A DNA stretch of 64,000 bases, from the NCBI GenBank assembly GCA_020073105.1, contig JAIQFW010000033.1:21153-85152 (forward strand). The letters are read 5' to 3'. Positions 35,100 through 42,486 of the stretch are shown in pieces. Below the pieces are notes generated by a model. The model did not search any database. It worked only from the letters and a program-made list of their open reading frames with translations, and had not been told where the DNA came from. Source of the stretch: Terriglobia bacterium. Its GTDB lineage: Bacteria > Acidobacteriota > Terriglobia > Terriglobales > Acidobacteriaceae. The position numbers and the translations under genes were made by a program. Position 1 is the stretch's first letter. Every line of letters starts with the position of its first letter.

Positions 35100-36077
35100 A
35101 TGTCTTGGCGCCGCGTGCTCGTTCCCCTGCTTCTCGTCGTCCCCTGTACGCTCGCTCAGTTCCAGCACCTGCAAAAAAATGGCAGCGTGCGGGTGCGGAT
35201 CGTCTTCGCGGACGGGTCCCCCTCCTGCAATCCACACGTGCGAGTCACGTTGTGGACGAAGGCCACTTCCATTCCGCTGGCGCAGATCGACACCGGCGAC
35301 GACTGTCGCGCCGAGTTCAGCAGCTTGCTTGCCGGGGACTACTACGTCGCGGTGTCCGGCATAGGCATCGAAAGCACCGAAAGCCCTTCTTTCGAAGTGG
35401 GAGATACCAGCCAGTCGGTAGAAGTCAGAACAACCGCACGGCAACCCTCCCCAACCGTCTCCGTGTTGGACCTGAACATCCCCAGCAAGGCCCGCAAGGA
35501 ATTTGAAAGAGCCAGTGCTCAGATCGCCAAGAATGCCTGGAACAAGGCGTTGGAACATCTCCAGAAGGCAGTGGCCATCTACCCGCAATACGCGGCAGCT
35601 TACAACAACCTGGGTGTGGCGTACGCCCACCTTGGGGACCGGGACCTGGAACGAGCAGCTCTGCACAAGGCTGTCAGCCTGAACGATCATTTCGCGCCCG
35701 CGCTAACCAACCTGGCAAGAATGGCGATTGTCGATCGCAACTTGCCGGAAGCCGAAGCCATGCTGAGCCGGGCCACCGCGGTCGACCCGAACGATTTACA
35801 AGTCTTGGTTCTCCTGGCCAAGTTGCAACTGCTGAACCGGCATTTTGAGGAAGCGATTGCCAGTTGCCACAAAGTCCACTCCATGCAACATAGCTCCCTG
35901 TCCCTGGTGCACTACATCGCCGCCCGCGCCCTGGAAGGGGAAAACCGGCCTGCGGATGCGGTGAGCGAACTACACACATTTCTGGACGAAGAACCTTCGG
36001 GGCCGGGCGCTGAGGCGGCGCGGAAAGAACTGGCGGTTTTGGAAAACCGGGCCCGACTGAGCGCGAACCAGCGCTAG
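35100..36077 (+). CDS. secreted TPR-repeat protein
   Basis: About 325 residues from the ATG giving MSWRRVLVPLLLVVPCTLAQ, a signal peptide. Residues 25-110 look like a beta-sandwich or carboxypeptidase-regulatory-like domain (GSVRVRIVFADGSP, LLAGDYYVAVSGIG). From about residue 130 three to four TPR units follow (AWNKALEHLQKAVAIYPQYAAAYNNLG and similar). It is probably a periplasmic scaffold. Its stop overlaps the stop of the convergent small gene in a shared CTAG. Confidence 0.8.
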   Translation: MSWRRVLVPLLLVVPCTLAQFQHLQKNGSVRVRIVFADGSPSCNPHVRVTLWTKATSIPLAQIDTGDDCRAEFSSLLAGDYYVAVSGIGIESTESPSFEVGDTSQSVEVRTTARQPSPTVSVLDLNIPSKARKEFERASAQIAKNAWNKALEHLQKAVAIYPQYAAAYNNLGVAYAHLGDRDLERAALHKAVSLNDHFAPALTNLARMAIVDRNLPEAEAMLSRATAVDPNDLQVLVLLAKLQLLNRHFEEAIASCHKVHSMQHSSLSLVHYIAARALEGENRPADAVSELHTFLDEEPSGPGAEAARKELAVLENRARLSANQR

Positions 36078-36268
36078 AGCATTCCGCCGGTCTTTACGGT
36101 CAGAAGGCTGAGTGCGGTTTCCAGTCTCACAATGGCTTCTTCAAGCTCTGGGTGCTCTCCAATCCTCTTCCGTAAAGCTTCCAACAACTGCTGTGCGCTG
36201 GAAACGTGCTCTATCGCCGGCAGGTGTTCCGGCTGCGGTCCGGATTTGGGGCTGTTTGATGGCGGCAT
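36074..36268 (-). CDS. small acidic hypothetical protein downstream of pfp
   Basis: A 64-residue protein with a predicted helical core (SAQQLLEALRKRIGEHPELEEAIVRLETALSLL). It starts 12 bp after the stop of the phosphofructokinase gene on the same strand and is probably co-transcribed. It somewhat resembles small helical DUF4404-like proteins, but I cannot assign it firmly. Confidence 0.5.
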   Translation of the reverse strand: MPPSNSPKSGPQPEHLPAIEHVSSAQQLLEALRKRIGEHPELEEAIVRLETALSLLTVKTGGML

Positions 36269-36280
36269 GGGAAACTCACC

Positions 36281-37483
36281 TCATTCGCTGGTCATGATGA
36301 ACAGCGGTTTCATTTCGAAGCTGCTGTAATGTGGGCGCAGCCGTTCGGTGTTGTAGTGTTCTTTCACGTTGACGATCTTTTTCGATGCGACTACGGCATC
36401 GACCGGCATGTTGTCGTACCGGCCGTTCTTCAACACCACCAGGCGGCCATGAACCTTGTGCAGCAGCAGATCCAGGGCCAGGTTGCCGTAGGCCATGGGG
36501 ACAATCGAATCGATCGCATCCGGATCGCCGCAGCGCACCAGGTATCCCAGTTTCTGATTGATGGTGTCGATGGCCTTGCCGTGGTTGTATTTGGGCGCCA
36601 GCTCTTTCAGTTTTTCCGAAACCAGGTCGCCGATACCGCCCAGCTTTTTGTGGCCATAAGCGTCGGTCGTCTCCTTCTCAAAAATCATCTCGCCGCCTTC
36701 GAACATCGCCCCTTCCGAAATCAGGACCACCGAGTAGTGGCTGGGATTGTGGCGGCGATCGGCGACCAGTAGCTCGGTCAACTGCTCGATATTGAACTTG
36801 TGCTCCGGAATCACGCAGCGGTTGGCGGCACCCGCCATGGTCGGCAGCATGGCAGTGAAGCCGGCATAGCGCCCAAAGACTTCCAGCACCAGAAAGCGCT
36901 CGTGCGATCCGGCCGAGGTCCGGAGATCGTTGGTCATCTGAATGGTGCGCGTAACCGCCGTACTGAAGCCGATACAGTAATCGGTCCCCGGAACATCGTT
37001 GTCCATGGTCTTGGGGATGGCGACCAGCTTCACACCTTCCTGGTAAAGCCGCACGCCGTAGCTCAGCGTGTCGTCGCCGCCAATCGGAATCAGATAATCA
37101 ATCCCCAGCCATTCGAGGTTCTTCAGGACCTCGGGTGTCAGGTCGTTCTTGTCCGCGTTGTAGGTTTGCTGAAGATGCGCAGGCACATCCGCCTTTTTCA
37201 CCTTGCCGGGATTGGTCCGTGAACTGTGCAGGAAGGTGCCTCCGGTGCGGCCGGCGCGGTTGACGATCTCCTCGGTCAGGACCTGAAAATTATCGCTGTT
37301 GTCGTATTCCTTCTCGCGCACAATGTCGACCAGCCCGCCCCAGCCCCGCCGCAGACCCACGACTCCGTATCCTTCGCGCAGCGCGCGGATGGTCACGGCG
37401 CGGATGGCGGGGTTCAAACCGGGCACGTCACCGCCGCCGGTCAGGATTCCGATCATCCCTTTCTTGCTTGCGAGATTCGACAT
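36281..37483 (-). CDS. pfp: 6-phosphofructokinase, residues predict pyrophosphate dependence
   Basis: A 400-residue PfkA-fold enzyme. The N-terminus has GILTGGGDVPGLNPAIRA. The phosphoryl-donor site reads IGGDDTLSYG, with Asp where ATP enzymes have Gly, and the catalytic loop reads PKTMDNDVPGTD, with Lys where E. coli PfkA has Gly. Asp plus Lys at these two places is the established marker of PPi-dependent phosphofructokinase. The reaction would be reversible phosphorylation of fructose 6-phosphate with PPi in glycolysis and gluconeogenesis. MAGAANRCVIPE and ISEGAMFEGGEM complete the family match. ATP use cannot be excluded without assay. Confidence 0.9.
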   Translation of the reverse strand: MSNLASKKGMIGILTGGGDVPGLNPAIRAVTIRALREGYGVVGLRRGWGGLVDIVREKEYDNSDNFQVLTEEIVNRAGRTGGTFLHSSRTNPGKVKKADVPAHLQQTYNADKNDLTPEVLKNLEWLGIDYLIPIGGDDTLSYGVRLYQEGVKLVAIPKTMDNDVPGTDYCIGFSTAVTRTIQMTNDLRTSAGSHERFLVLEVFGRYAGFTAMLPTMAGAANRCVIPEHKFNIEQLTELLVADRRHNPSHYSVVLISEGAMFEGGEMIFEKETTDAYGHKKLGGIGDLVSEKLKELAPKYNHGKAIDTINQKLGYLVRCGDPDAIDSIVPMAYGNLALDLLLHKVHGRLVVLKNGRYDNMPVDAVVASKKIVNVKEHYNTERLRPHYSSFEMKPLFIMTSE

Positions 37484-37648
37484 TGATCCTTCCTTACTTC
37501 ACCGCGGGACGCTTGTACCGCGTAACACCCTGCCAAACCACTATGGGAGCCCATGAATTCATTCTATCGGATAGCGGGCACGACGGAGAAAGACGCTCGC
37601 CGTCAGCTCAAATCTATTGGCGGTTGGGATGAATTGCTGTGATGGCGG

Positions 37649-38260
37649 TCACCGGACCAGCGCGAAGGCGATGATGGTTTCGCCGCGAGCACCAGTACTG
37701 TTCTCCAGTTCCTGCAGCAGGGCGGTCTCAAGGTTGTCCGGATCAGGCTTCATTTCGCAGGCAGTAACTTCTGCTTCGGTTGCGCCGTCAAAGCAGAGTT
37801 CACAAACGCCCAAGTCGCCTTCTGACATGATCGGCGGCCCGAAAGTGCGACAGGTCACAGGACGAAATTCGTAGAGCTCGCAGGTCCCGGTGGCAGGGTC
37901 GAGCACGGGGCAAGGCTCATGGTTGGCAAAATCATCCCATTGCCGGGAAGCTTCGTCTCCATCCGATTCATCGAGCAGGCCGGTGGTGGGATCACCGGGA
38001 AATTCGGCGGAAAGCCGGGCGACCGCATCCAGGGCCCGCTCCAGGACACGTGCTGCGCGCGGAGGATCCTTCAGTTCGGCTTCTGCCAGTCCGCTGCGCA
38101 GCCGGAGCGCATCCAGCTGATTGATGGCAAACACTCCATGGCAACACTGCGAGCAGCCGGGGCGGCAGGCCAGCCATTTACCGCTCCGGCGCGCGGAATC
38201 GGCCAAAGCGGAATCCACGATCTGGATCAGTCTCTGGTCTCCGGCAGGCGGACAAGGCAT
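37649..38260 (-). CDS. YkgJ-family cysteine cluster protein
   Basis: About 203 residues from the ATG giving MPCPPAGDQRL. The metal-binding cysteines are CRPGCSQCCHG near residue 35, CPVLDPATGTCELYEFRPVTCRTFG near 130, and a C-terminal CELCFDG. This is the CxxxCxxCC pattern of the YkgJ/FliB-like zinc- or iron-chelating family. Function is unknown in most members. The start has a weak ribosome site. Confidence 0.75.
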   Translation of the reverse strand: MPCPPAGDQRLIQIVDSALADSARRSGKWLACRPGCSQCCHGVFAINQLDALRLRSGLAEAELKDPPRAARVLERALDAVARLSAEFPGDPTTGLLDESDGDEASRQWDDFANHEPCPVLDPATGTCELYEFRPVTCRTFGPPIMSEGDLGVCELCFDGATEAEVTACEMKPDPDNLETALLQELENSTGARGETIIAFALVR

Positions 38261-38403
38261 CCATGAAGGATACCCTGACAAGTGGGTACTATCCCAGCTC
38301 AGCAGGCACGGTAACCTTGAATTTGGTTGTACGTTGGTAATTTGGGGCTCCGCCGCAGCGCGGGTATCATCTTGTCCAGTCACCTCTCGGCAGTGCGGCG
38401 ACA

Positions 38404-38682
38404 ATGCGTCCCCCCGCCAACACGCGACGTTGGAAACGATACCCGGTTGACTTGCCTCTCGGGATTCTGGTGTGTAACGGGCGCTCAGAAAAGGTGGTCC
38501 GTGGGCTCGCGACTGAGATAAGCCAGGGTGGGGTGTCCCTCTATGCAACCATTCCCTTGGAGCCAGGCGATCTAACGGAAATCCAGTTCGAAAAACCAGG
38601 TAAAGCCCGCATCCCCGCCATCGTTCGCAACCGGACAGGTTATTTCTACGGGCTGGAATTCATCACTCAACTGCCGTCATGA
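38404..38682 (+). CDS. single-domain PilZ protein
   Basis: A 92-residue PilZ domain, usually a c-di-GMP receptor. RRWKRYPVDLPLG holds the Arg-rich N-terminal motif and ATEISQGGVSLYA corresponds to the (D/N)xSxxG motif, here with Glu-Ile-Ser-Gln-Gly-Gly. The ligand motif is therefore close to consensus but not perfect. It is a lone gene, divergent from the YkgJ-like gene. Confidence 0.75.
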   Translation: MRPPANTRRWKRYPVDLPLGILVCNGRSEKVVRGLATEISQGGVSLYATIPLEPGDLTEIQFEKPGKARIPAIVRNRTGYFYGLEFITQLPS

Positions 38683-38718
38683 GTTACTTCTGGCTGTCGA
38701 AATCCTGAGTATCGTAAG

Positions 38719-38970
38719 GGACCTCAACGCTGGTGAGCGCGGCAGGATTCGAACTTGAGCCGCTTTGCGGGCGTGAGCGCAGCGGGAGCCCGCAGGCGAA
38801 ATCCCGAGCGAGCAACGCGAGTCGAGGGATCTGACGGCTGGTGAGCGCGGCAGGATTCGAACTTGAGGCGTCTAGCAGGCGTGAGCGAGCGCAGCGAGCG
38901 GGAGCCTGCTGCCGAAATCCCGAACCCTGAATGCTGAGCGCAGCGAAGGCAGAAGGGGAGGGACCTCAAC
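38719..38970. repeat. two repeat units built on a tRNA-Lys 3' end plus a covarying hairpin
   Basis: The 3' part of the neighbouring tRNA-Lys gene (GCTGGTGAGCGCGGCAGGAT onward to TTCGAAC) appears at 38729-38754 and 38837-38862, besides the real gene. The first copy and the gene share 36 identical bases (38719-38754 and 38961-38996). Between copies each unit has a GC-rich hairpin followed by GAAATCCCGA. The hairpin arms are GCGGGC/GCCCGC in one unit and GCAGGC/GCCTGC in the other, a compensatory change. Confidence 0.75.
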
Positions 38971-38972
38971 GC

Positions 38973-39048
38973 TGGTGAGCGCGGCAGGATTCGAACCTGC
39001 GACCCATGCCTTAAAAGGGCATTGCTCTACCAACTGAGCTACGCGCCC
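38973..39048 (-). tRNA. tRNA-Lys (anticodon TTT)
   Basis: A 76-nt cloverleaf. Acceptor GGGCGCG pairs with CGCGCTC; the D arm is GCTCAGTTGGTAGAGC. The anticodon stem ATGCC/GGCAT encloses loop CTTTTAA, giving TTT. The T arm contains GGTTCGAATCC, and CCA is encoded. Confidence 0.95.
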
Positions 39049-39049
39049 A

Positions 39050-39072
39050 CATTTATGAAATTAACATAAATG
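39050..39072. promoter_or_regulatory. inverted repeat in the tRNA-Lys promoter region
   Basis: CATTTATG (39050-39057) and CATAAATG (39065-39072) are perfect arms around a 7-nt AT spacer, directly upstream of the tRNA 5' end. It covers where the -10 element should be, so it may be a regulator site or simply an AT-rich promoter. Confidence 0.4.
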
Positions 39073-39311
39073 GCGCGCTGCGGTGCGTTGTCACCACACG
39101 TCCCTAGACAAAACACCCGTCCGAGCAAAACCGGCTCGGGCGGGGCACCCTCGAGAGTAGAATCGATGACCTAGGCCGGGCCAGCCCCCTAGGCTCCATG
39201 CGCCCAGACCACGAAAACTCGGGAGCAGCTATCTGCGTTCGAGCAGTAATGCGGGTGATGAGGGATGCGGAGAGATGATGAGGGGAAATGCCCGTATTGC
39301 AGCGATCTTTT

Positions 39312-39479
39312 TCAGTCGCCCGAATTGGCTACGATTTCTGCGGATATCAGTGCCGTACTCTGGGAGCGACCTCTGTTCTCAAGTGTCTCTACTGCTCTCT
39401 TGCACATAAAGGACAGTCCCGCAGCAATCAACAATCCAAACAGCAGCCATCCAAGAAATAGTGCTTCGAGGAAATGCAT
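39312..39479 (-). CDS. small single-pass membrane protein
   Basis: A 55-residue reading frame, MHFLEALFLGWLLFGLLIAA..., with one clear membrane helix (residues 5-26), a Cys-Lys-Arg boundary and a polar tail ending VANSGD. GAAGGG lies about 8 nt before the ATG. It is short and has no family I recognise, so it could be chance. The 39073-39311 and 39480-39719 flanks show nothing else convincing. Confidence 0.4.
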   Translation of the reverse strand: MHFLEALFLGWLLFGLLIAAGLSFMCKRAVETLENRGRSQSTALISAEIVANSGD

Positions 39480-39719
39480 CGTGCTACCCTTCGCGTACCA
39501 AATGAAGATGGCTGCCAGTTCCTGTTGCCAGTCGTATGGCAGCCTGTCAACCGCATTCGCGGCTGATCCTTACCTCGATTCACTGCCGAGGCGCAACGAC
39601 TTTACCTCCATATTCGTGTTTGCGGCAAGAGTCGAAATACTCCTGAGCATTTCGACCTTCAGGGGTCTTACACGGGCCGTCGAATGCTACAATGGCAGCC
39701 ATTTTTCTGGAGGTGCCTT

Positions 39720-40166
39720 GTGAAGAAGTCGATTTGCTTGGTTGCGGTCCTCTTGTGCGCGTGGGTGAGCAGTTTTGGTCAGAGTAATGGTTTGCCACAG
39801 TGGAAGGTCGTGAAGGAATTTCACCTTACCAACCAGACTAATGCAATTCCAACGACTGTTCTTTTCACTCCGACCAAGGCTAGCATCTATCGCCTAAGCA
39901 TGTATCTCTCGGCGTCAGCTAATGAAGCTCAGAACGGCCAGTTTTACATCACCGTAGATTGGACCGATCAAACGGGGTTGCCCGGAACGAATGGGGGCGC
40001 GACTGACCTGTCGCACGGTAGCGAAACCCTTAGCTGGATTGCTCCTGAAACGTTCAGCCCCAAAATTGGCACTCCTGTGACGTTCACTGTTGTGCTATCG
40101 GACAACCCGCCCCCTCAAGATGCTAGCTACAGTGTAGCTGTAATCATCGAGAAGCTGACCCACTGA
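39720..40166 (+). CDS. small secreted protein of unknown family
   Basis: About 148 residues. I choose the GTG at 39720 because GGAGGTG lies just before it, and it begins a signal peptide (VKKSICLVAVLLCAWVSSFGQ). The mature part looks all-beta (YRLSMYLSASANEAQNGQFYITVDWTD, GTPVTFTVVLSDNPPPQDASYSVAVIIEKL) and may be a small Ig-like or jelly-roll domain. I do not recognise a function. Confidence 0.65.
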   Translation: MKKSICLVAVLLCAWVSSFGQSNGLPQWKVVKEFHLTNQTNAIPTTVLFTPTKASIYRLSMYLSASANEAQNGQFYITVDWTDQTGLPGTNGGATDLSHGSETLSWIAPETFSPKIGTPVTFTVVLSDNPPPQDASYSVAVIIEKLTH

Positions 40167-40177
40167 CAAAACAAAAA

Positions 40178-40206
40178 AGGGCCAAGGCATCTAAGCCCAT
40201 GGCCCT
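40178..40206. terminator. hairpin after the secreted-protein gene
   Basis: AGGGCCA and TGGCCCT pair, extended by an inner AGGC/GCC pairing, around a short loop. It is preceded on the plus strand by an A-tract, which is a T-tract on the minus strand. It therefore looks like a Rho-independent terminator for minus-strand transcription and possibly a weaker one for the gene just upstream. Confidence 0.5.
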
Positions 40207-40310
40207 ACTCCAGTACAAACAGAGACGAACAAGGTCCGCAACATCCGACGTCTCTTGACCTTCACCCCTGCCGGGAGGACAATTGCCTGCATCTCGGTCC
40301 ACCGTAGTTA

Positions 40311-40398
40311 GCTCCCCTTGCGGTTTGCAGCCGAGCGACCCCGTCTCTGGTTAGTGCAATAGTCCCTTGGGTGATTTCGCCGCCATGGAGGATTCTCA
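40311..40398 (+). promoter_or_regulatory. 88-bp leader element, copy 1
   Basis: This block ends with the ribosome site GGAGGA and the A of the ATG of the first GloVer gene. It is identical over all 88 bases to 42398-42485 in front of the second GloVer gene. Perfect identity in non-coding DNA beside diverged coding regions points to a structured RNA leader or gene conversion. I could not match it to a known riboswitch. Confidence 0.7.
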
Positions 40399-42101
40399 TG
40401 AGAAGAAGCGAATGGTGCACATGGGTATGCGGAATGTTCCTGTTCTGCGCCGTTACCGCGATTGCCTCGCCTGCACAGACCTTCACAACTTTGGTAAGGT
40501 TCGACGGTCAGTACACCGGGAATCCGCAATACGGGTCTCTCGTCCAGGGGACAGACGGAAACCTGTATGGGACGACTTCGGATTACTTCACCCAGCGTGG
40601 GTTCGGTACGGTGTTCAAAATGACGCCCGATGGCACGCATACAACATTACATAGCTTTTGTGCCCAACCTGATTGCCCTGATGGTGGATACCCATATAGC
40701 GGACTGGTTGATGGTGCAGATGGAAGTTTCTATGGAACGACTTTCCAAGGTGGAGCTAACGGTAATGGCACAGTCTTTGCAATCACGCCAAAGGGCACAC
40801 TGACTACGGTCTATTCCTTCTGCTCGCAACCAGATTGTTCCGACGGAGGAGGCCCGTACGCAGGACTGCTTCGAGGTACAGATGGAAATTTTTATGGAAT
40901 GACTGCACTTGAAGGCCGGGGTATCAATTTCTGTGCCGACTCAGATTGCGGCACGATCTTTAAGATCACTCCCGGCGGCACGCTTACTACACTCTATCGA
41001 TTTTGCAATCAAACCGGCTGTCCGGATGGAGCCGTACCGTACGGTTCGCTGATTCAGGGTAAAGATGGAAATCTCTACGGCACAACCTACTGGGGCGGCA
41101 CAGGAACTTGCACGCAGTTTCCTCACTATGGTTGCGGCACCATCTTCAGGATTACCCCGCAAGGACATCTGGCCACAATGCACAGCTTCAATTCTCAGGA
41201 TGGAGCCCATCCAATCGGTGCGCTCTTTCAAGGAAGGGATGGAAGCCTGTACGGTACAACATCCTACGGTGGCCTCTATACGTATGGCGGAACGATCTTC
41301 AGAATAACCCCAGCGGGCGATCTGTCGACGCTGTACAACTTTTGCAGCGACTTCCCGACCTGTGCTACGGGCACCAATCCGGCTGGAGGACTAGTCCAAG
41401 CTACCGATGGAAAGTTCTATGGCACAACAAAAAGTACGATCTTCAAGATTTCTCCGGCAGGTGTCCTGAGAAAATTGCACACATTCACATTCGAAAACGG
41501 CTGGGTGGCTGAAGCGGCACTGCTTCAGGATACGAATGGCGCGTTTTACGGAACAGCGCGTGACGGCGGAAAACCTGGTTGCGACAATGGGTGTGGAACA
41601 GTGTTTGGGTTGGACATGGGCCTCGGCCCTTTCGTCGCTTTCGTCCGCGACTCGGGCAAAGTCGGAGGGACAGGCGGCATCCTCGGGCAAGGATTCACCG
41701 GAACTAGCGGCGTCTCTCTCGATGGTACTCCGGTAAACTTCACGGTTGTCTCCGACACCTTCCTGAAAGCCACCGTGCCGGACGGGGCGACCACCGGCTT
41801 CGTCACTGTGACCACACCCTCCGGCACACTGACAAGCAACAAGCCATTCCGCGTTAGGCCTCAGCTTCTGACCTTCGACCCGCCCAGCGGCCCGGTCGGG
41901 ACGCAAGTCACTATCACGGGCGTCAGTCTCACGCAGACTCAGGGCGTCGGTTTTGGTAACCGCGTTCCCGCGCAGTTCACCGTGAACTCCGATACGAAAG
42001 TGACGGCCACCGTTCCTGCAGGCGCGAAGACGGGCAAGGTCGGCATCGAGACGAAAGGCGGCACTGCGATTAGCTCCGGGACCTTCACGGTGACACCGTA
42101 A
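40398..42101 (+). CDS. GloVer-type tandem-repeat secreted protein with C-terminal IPT/TIG domain (paralogue 1)
   Basis: About 567 residues. The ATG follows GGAGGATTCTC and starts a signal peptide (MFLFCAVTAIASPAQT). About eight to ten repeats of 45-55 residues follow, each containing a G(L/S)(L/V)QGxDGNxYGTT core and a GTVFKITPxGxLTTLYSF core. This is the choice-anchor tandem repeat (GloVer) pattern of predicted beta-propellers. The C-terminal 85 residues (FDPPSGPVGTQVTITGVSL...) are an IPT/TIG immunoglobulin-like domain. It is probably secreted or displayed on the surface; the ligand is unknown. Disulfides are likely from paired FCxQPDCxDG segments. Confidence 0.88.
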   Translation: MRRSEWCTWVCGMFLFCAVTAIASPAQTFTTLVRFDGQYTGNPQYGSLVQGTDGNLYGTTSDYFTQRGFGTVFKMTPDGTHTTLHSFCAQPDCPDGGYPYSGLVDGADGSFYGTTFQGGANGNGTVFAITPKGTLTTVYSFCSQPDCSDGGGPYAGLLRGTDGNFYGMTALEGRGINFCADSDCGTIFKITPGGTLTTLYRFCNQTGCPDGAVPYGSLIQGKDGNLYGTTYWGGTGTCTQFPHYGCGTIFRITPQGHLATMHSFNSQDGAHPIGALFQGRDGSLYGTTSYGGLYTYGGTIFRITPAGDLSTLYNFCSDFPTCATGTNPAGGLVQATDGKFYGTTKSTIFKISPAGVLRKLHTFTFENGWVAEAALLQDTNGAFYGTARDGGKPGCDNGCGTVFGLDMGLGPFVAFVRDSGKVGGTGGILGQGFTGTSGVSLDGTPVNFTVVSDTFLKATVPDGATTGFVTVTTPSGTLTSNKPFRVRPQLLTFDPPSGPVGTQVTITGVSLTQTQGVGFGNRVPAQFTVNSDTKVTATVPAGAKTGKVGIETKGGTAISSGTFTVTP

Positions 42102-42109
42102 CCTTGCCG

Positions 42110-42185
42110 CAGATCTTCGCAGATCAACGCTGATAGATCTCAAAGGGGGTGATCCGCGTGAATCTGCGAAAATCCGCGGCGGGGT
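42110..42185. repeat. dispersed intergenic repeat
   Basis: GCAGATCTTCGCAGATCAACGC and, further on, GATCCGCGTGAATCTGCG and AAAATCCGCGGC follow the first GloVer gene. The same family occurs at 23790-23880 and 63720-63757. It is non-coding and may act as a transcript 3' structure. Confidence 0.55.
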
Positions 42186-42200
42186 TTTGTTTTGGGGGAA

Positions 42201-42227
42201 GGTGGAGGCGCGGGTCGGAATCGAACC
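42201..42227 (-). repeat. tmRNA/tRNA-like 3'-end fragment
   Basis: On the minus strand GGTTCGATTCCGACCCGCGC runs into CTCCACC. It reads like the T arm and acceptor 3' strand of an ssrA (tmRNA) gene, but no cloverleaf or rest of tmRNA is present. It could be an attachment-site remnant left by an integrated element. Confidence 0.4.
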
Positions 42228-42397
42228 AAAAGCCGTGTTGCAAACAAAGCAAGTTGTTGATTCTAAGAATTCACAGATTAAAGGAATTAAGCAGAATTAG
42301 GGGTGGCTGGCACAAATTAGCGCAGTTTCTCGCGGGTCTCTTGACCTCTCTCTGGTTCGAGAAGATAATCACCCTGCTCGGCCCCGCCACACGTTTT

Positions 42398-42485
42398 GCT
42401 CCCCTTGCGGTTTGCAGCCGAGCGACCCCGTCTCTGGTTAGTGCAATAGTCCCTTGGGTGATTTCGCCGCCATGGAGGATTCTCA
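42398..42485 (+). promoter_or_regulatory. 88-bp leader element, copy 2
   Basis: Identical to 40311-40398 and placed the same way, ending 1 nt before the ATG of the second GloVer gene and including its GGAGGA ribosome site. Sequence identity stops abruptly at both ends. Confidence 0.7.
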
Positions 42486-42486
42486 C

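Noticed and set aside
38719..38970. CRISPR-like array from the three repeated tRNA ends
   Set aside because: Only three copies, spacers share sequence with each other, one copy is part of a real tRNA gene, and no cas gene is nearby.
39265..39723. 152-codon plus-strand frame before the small secreted protein
   Set aside because: No ribosome site or domain, odd composition, and it overlaps the well-supported GTG start at 39720; the minus strand has a better membrane-protein frame here.
40311..40398. Known riboswitch (c-di-GMP, SAM, preQ1) in the 88-bp leader
   Set aside because: I could not find the conserved core bases of any of these classes; it is kept as an unassigned leader element.
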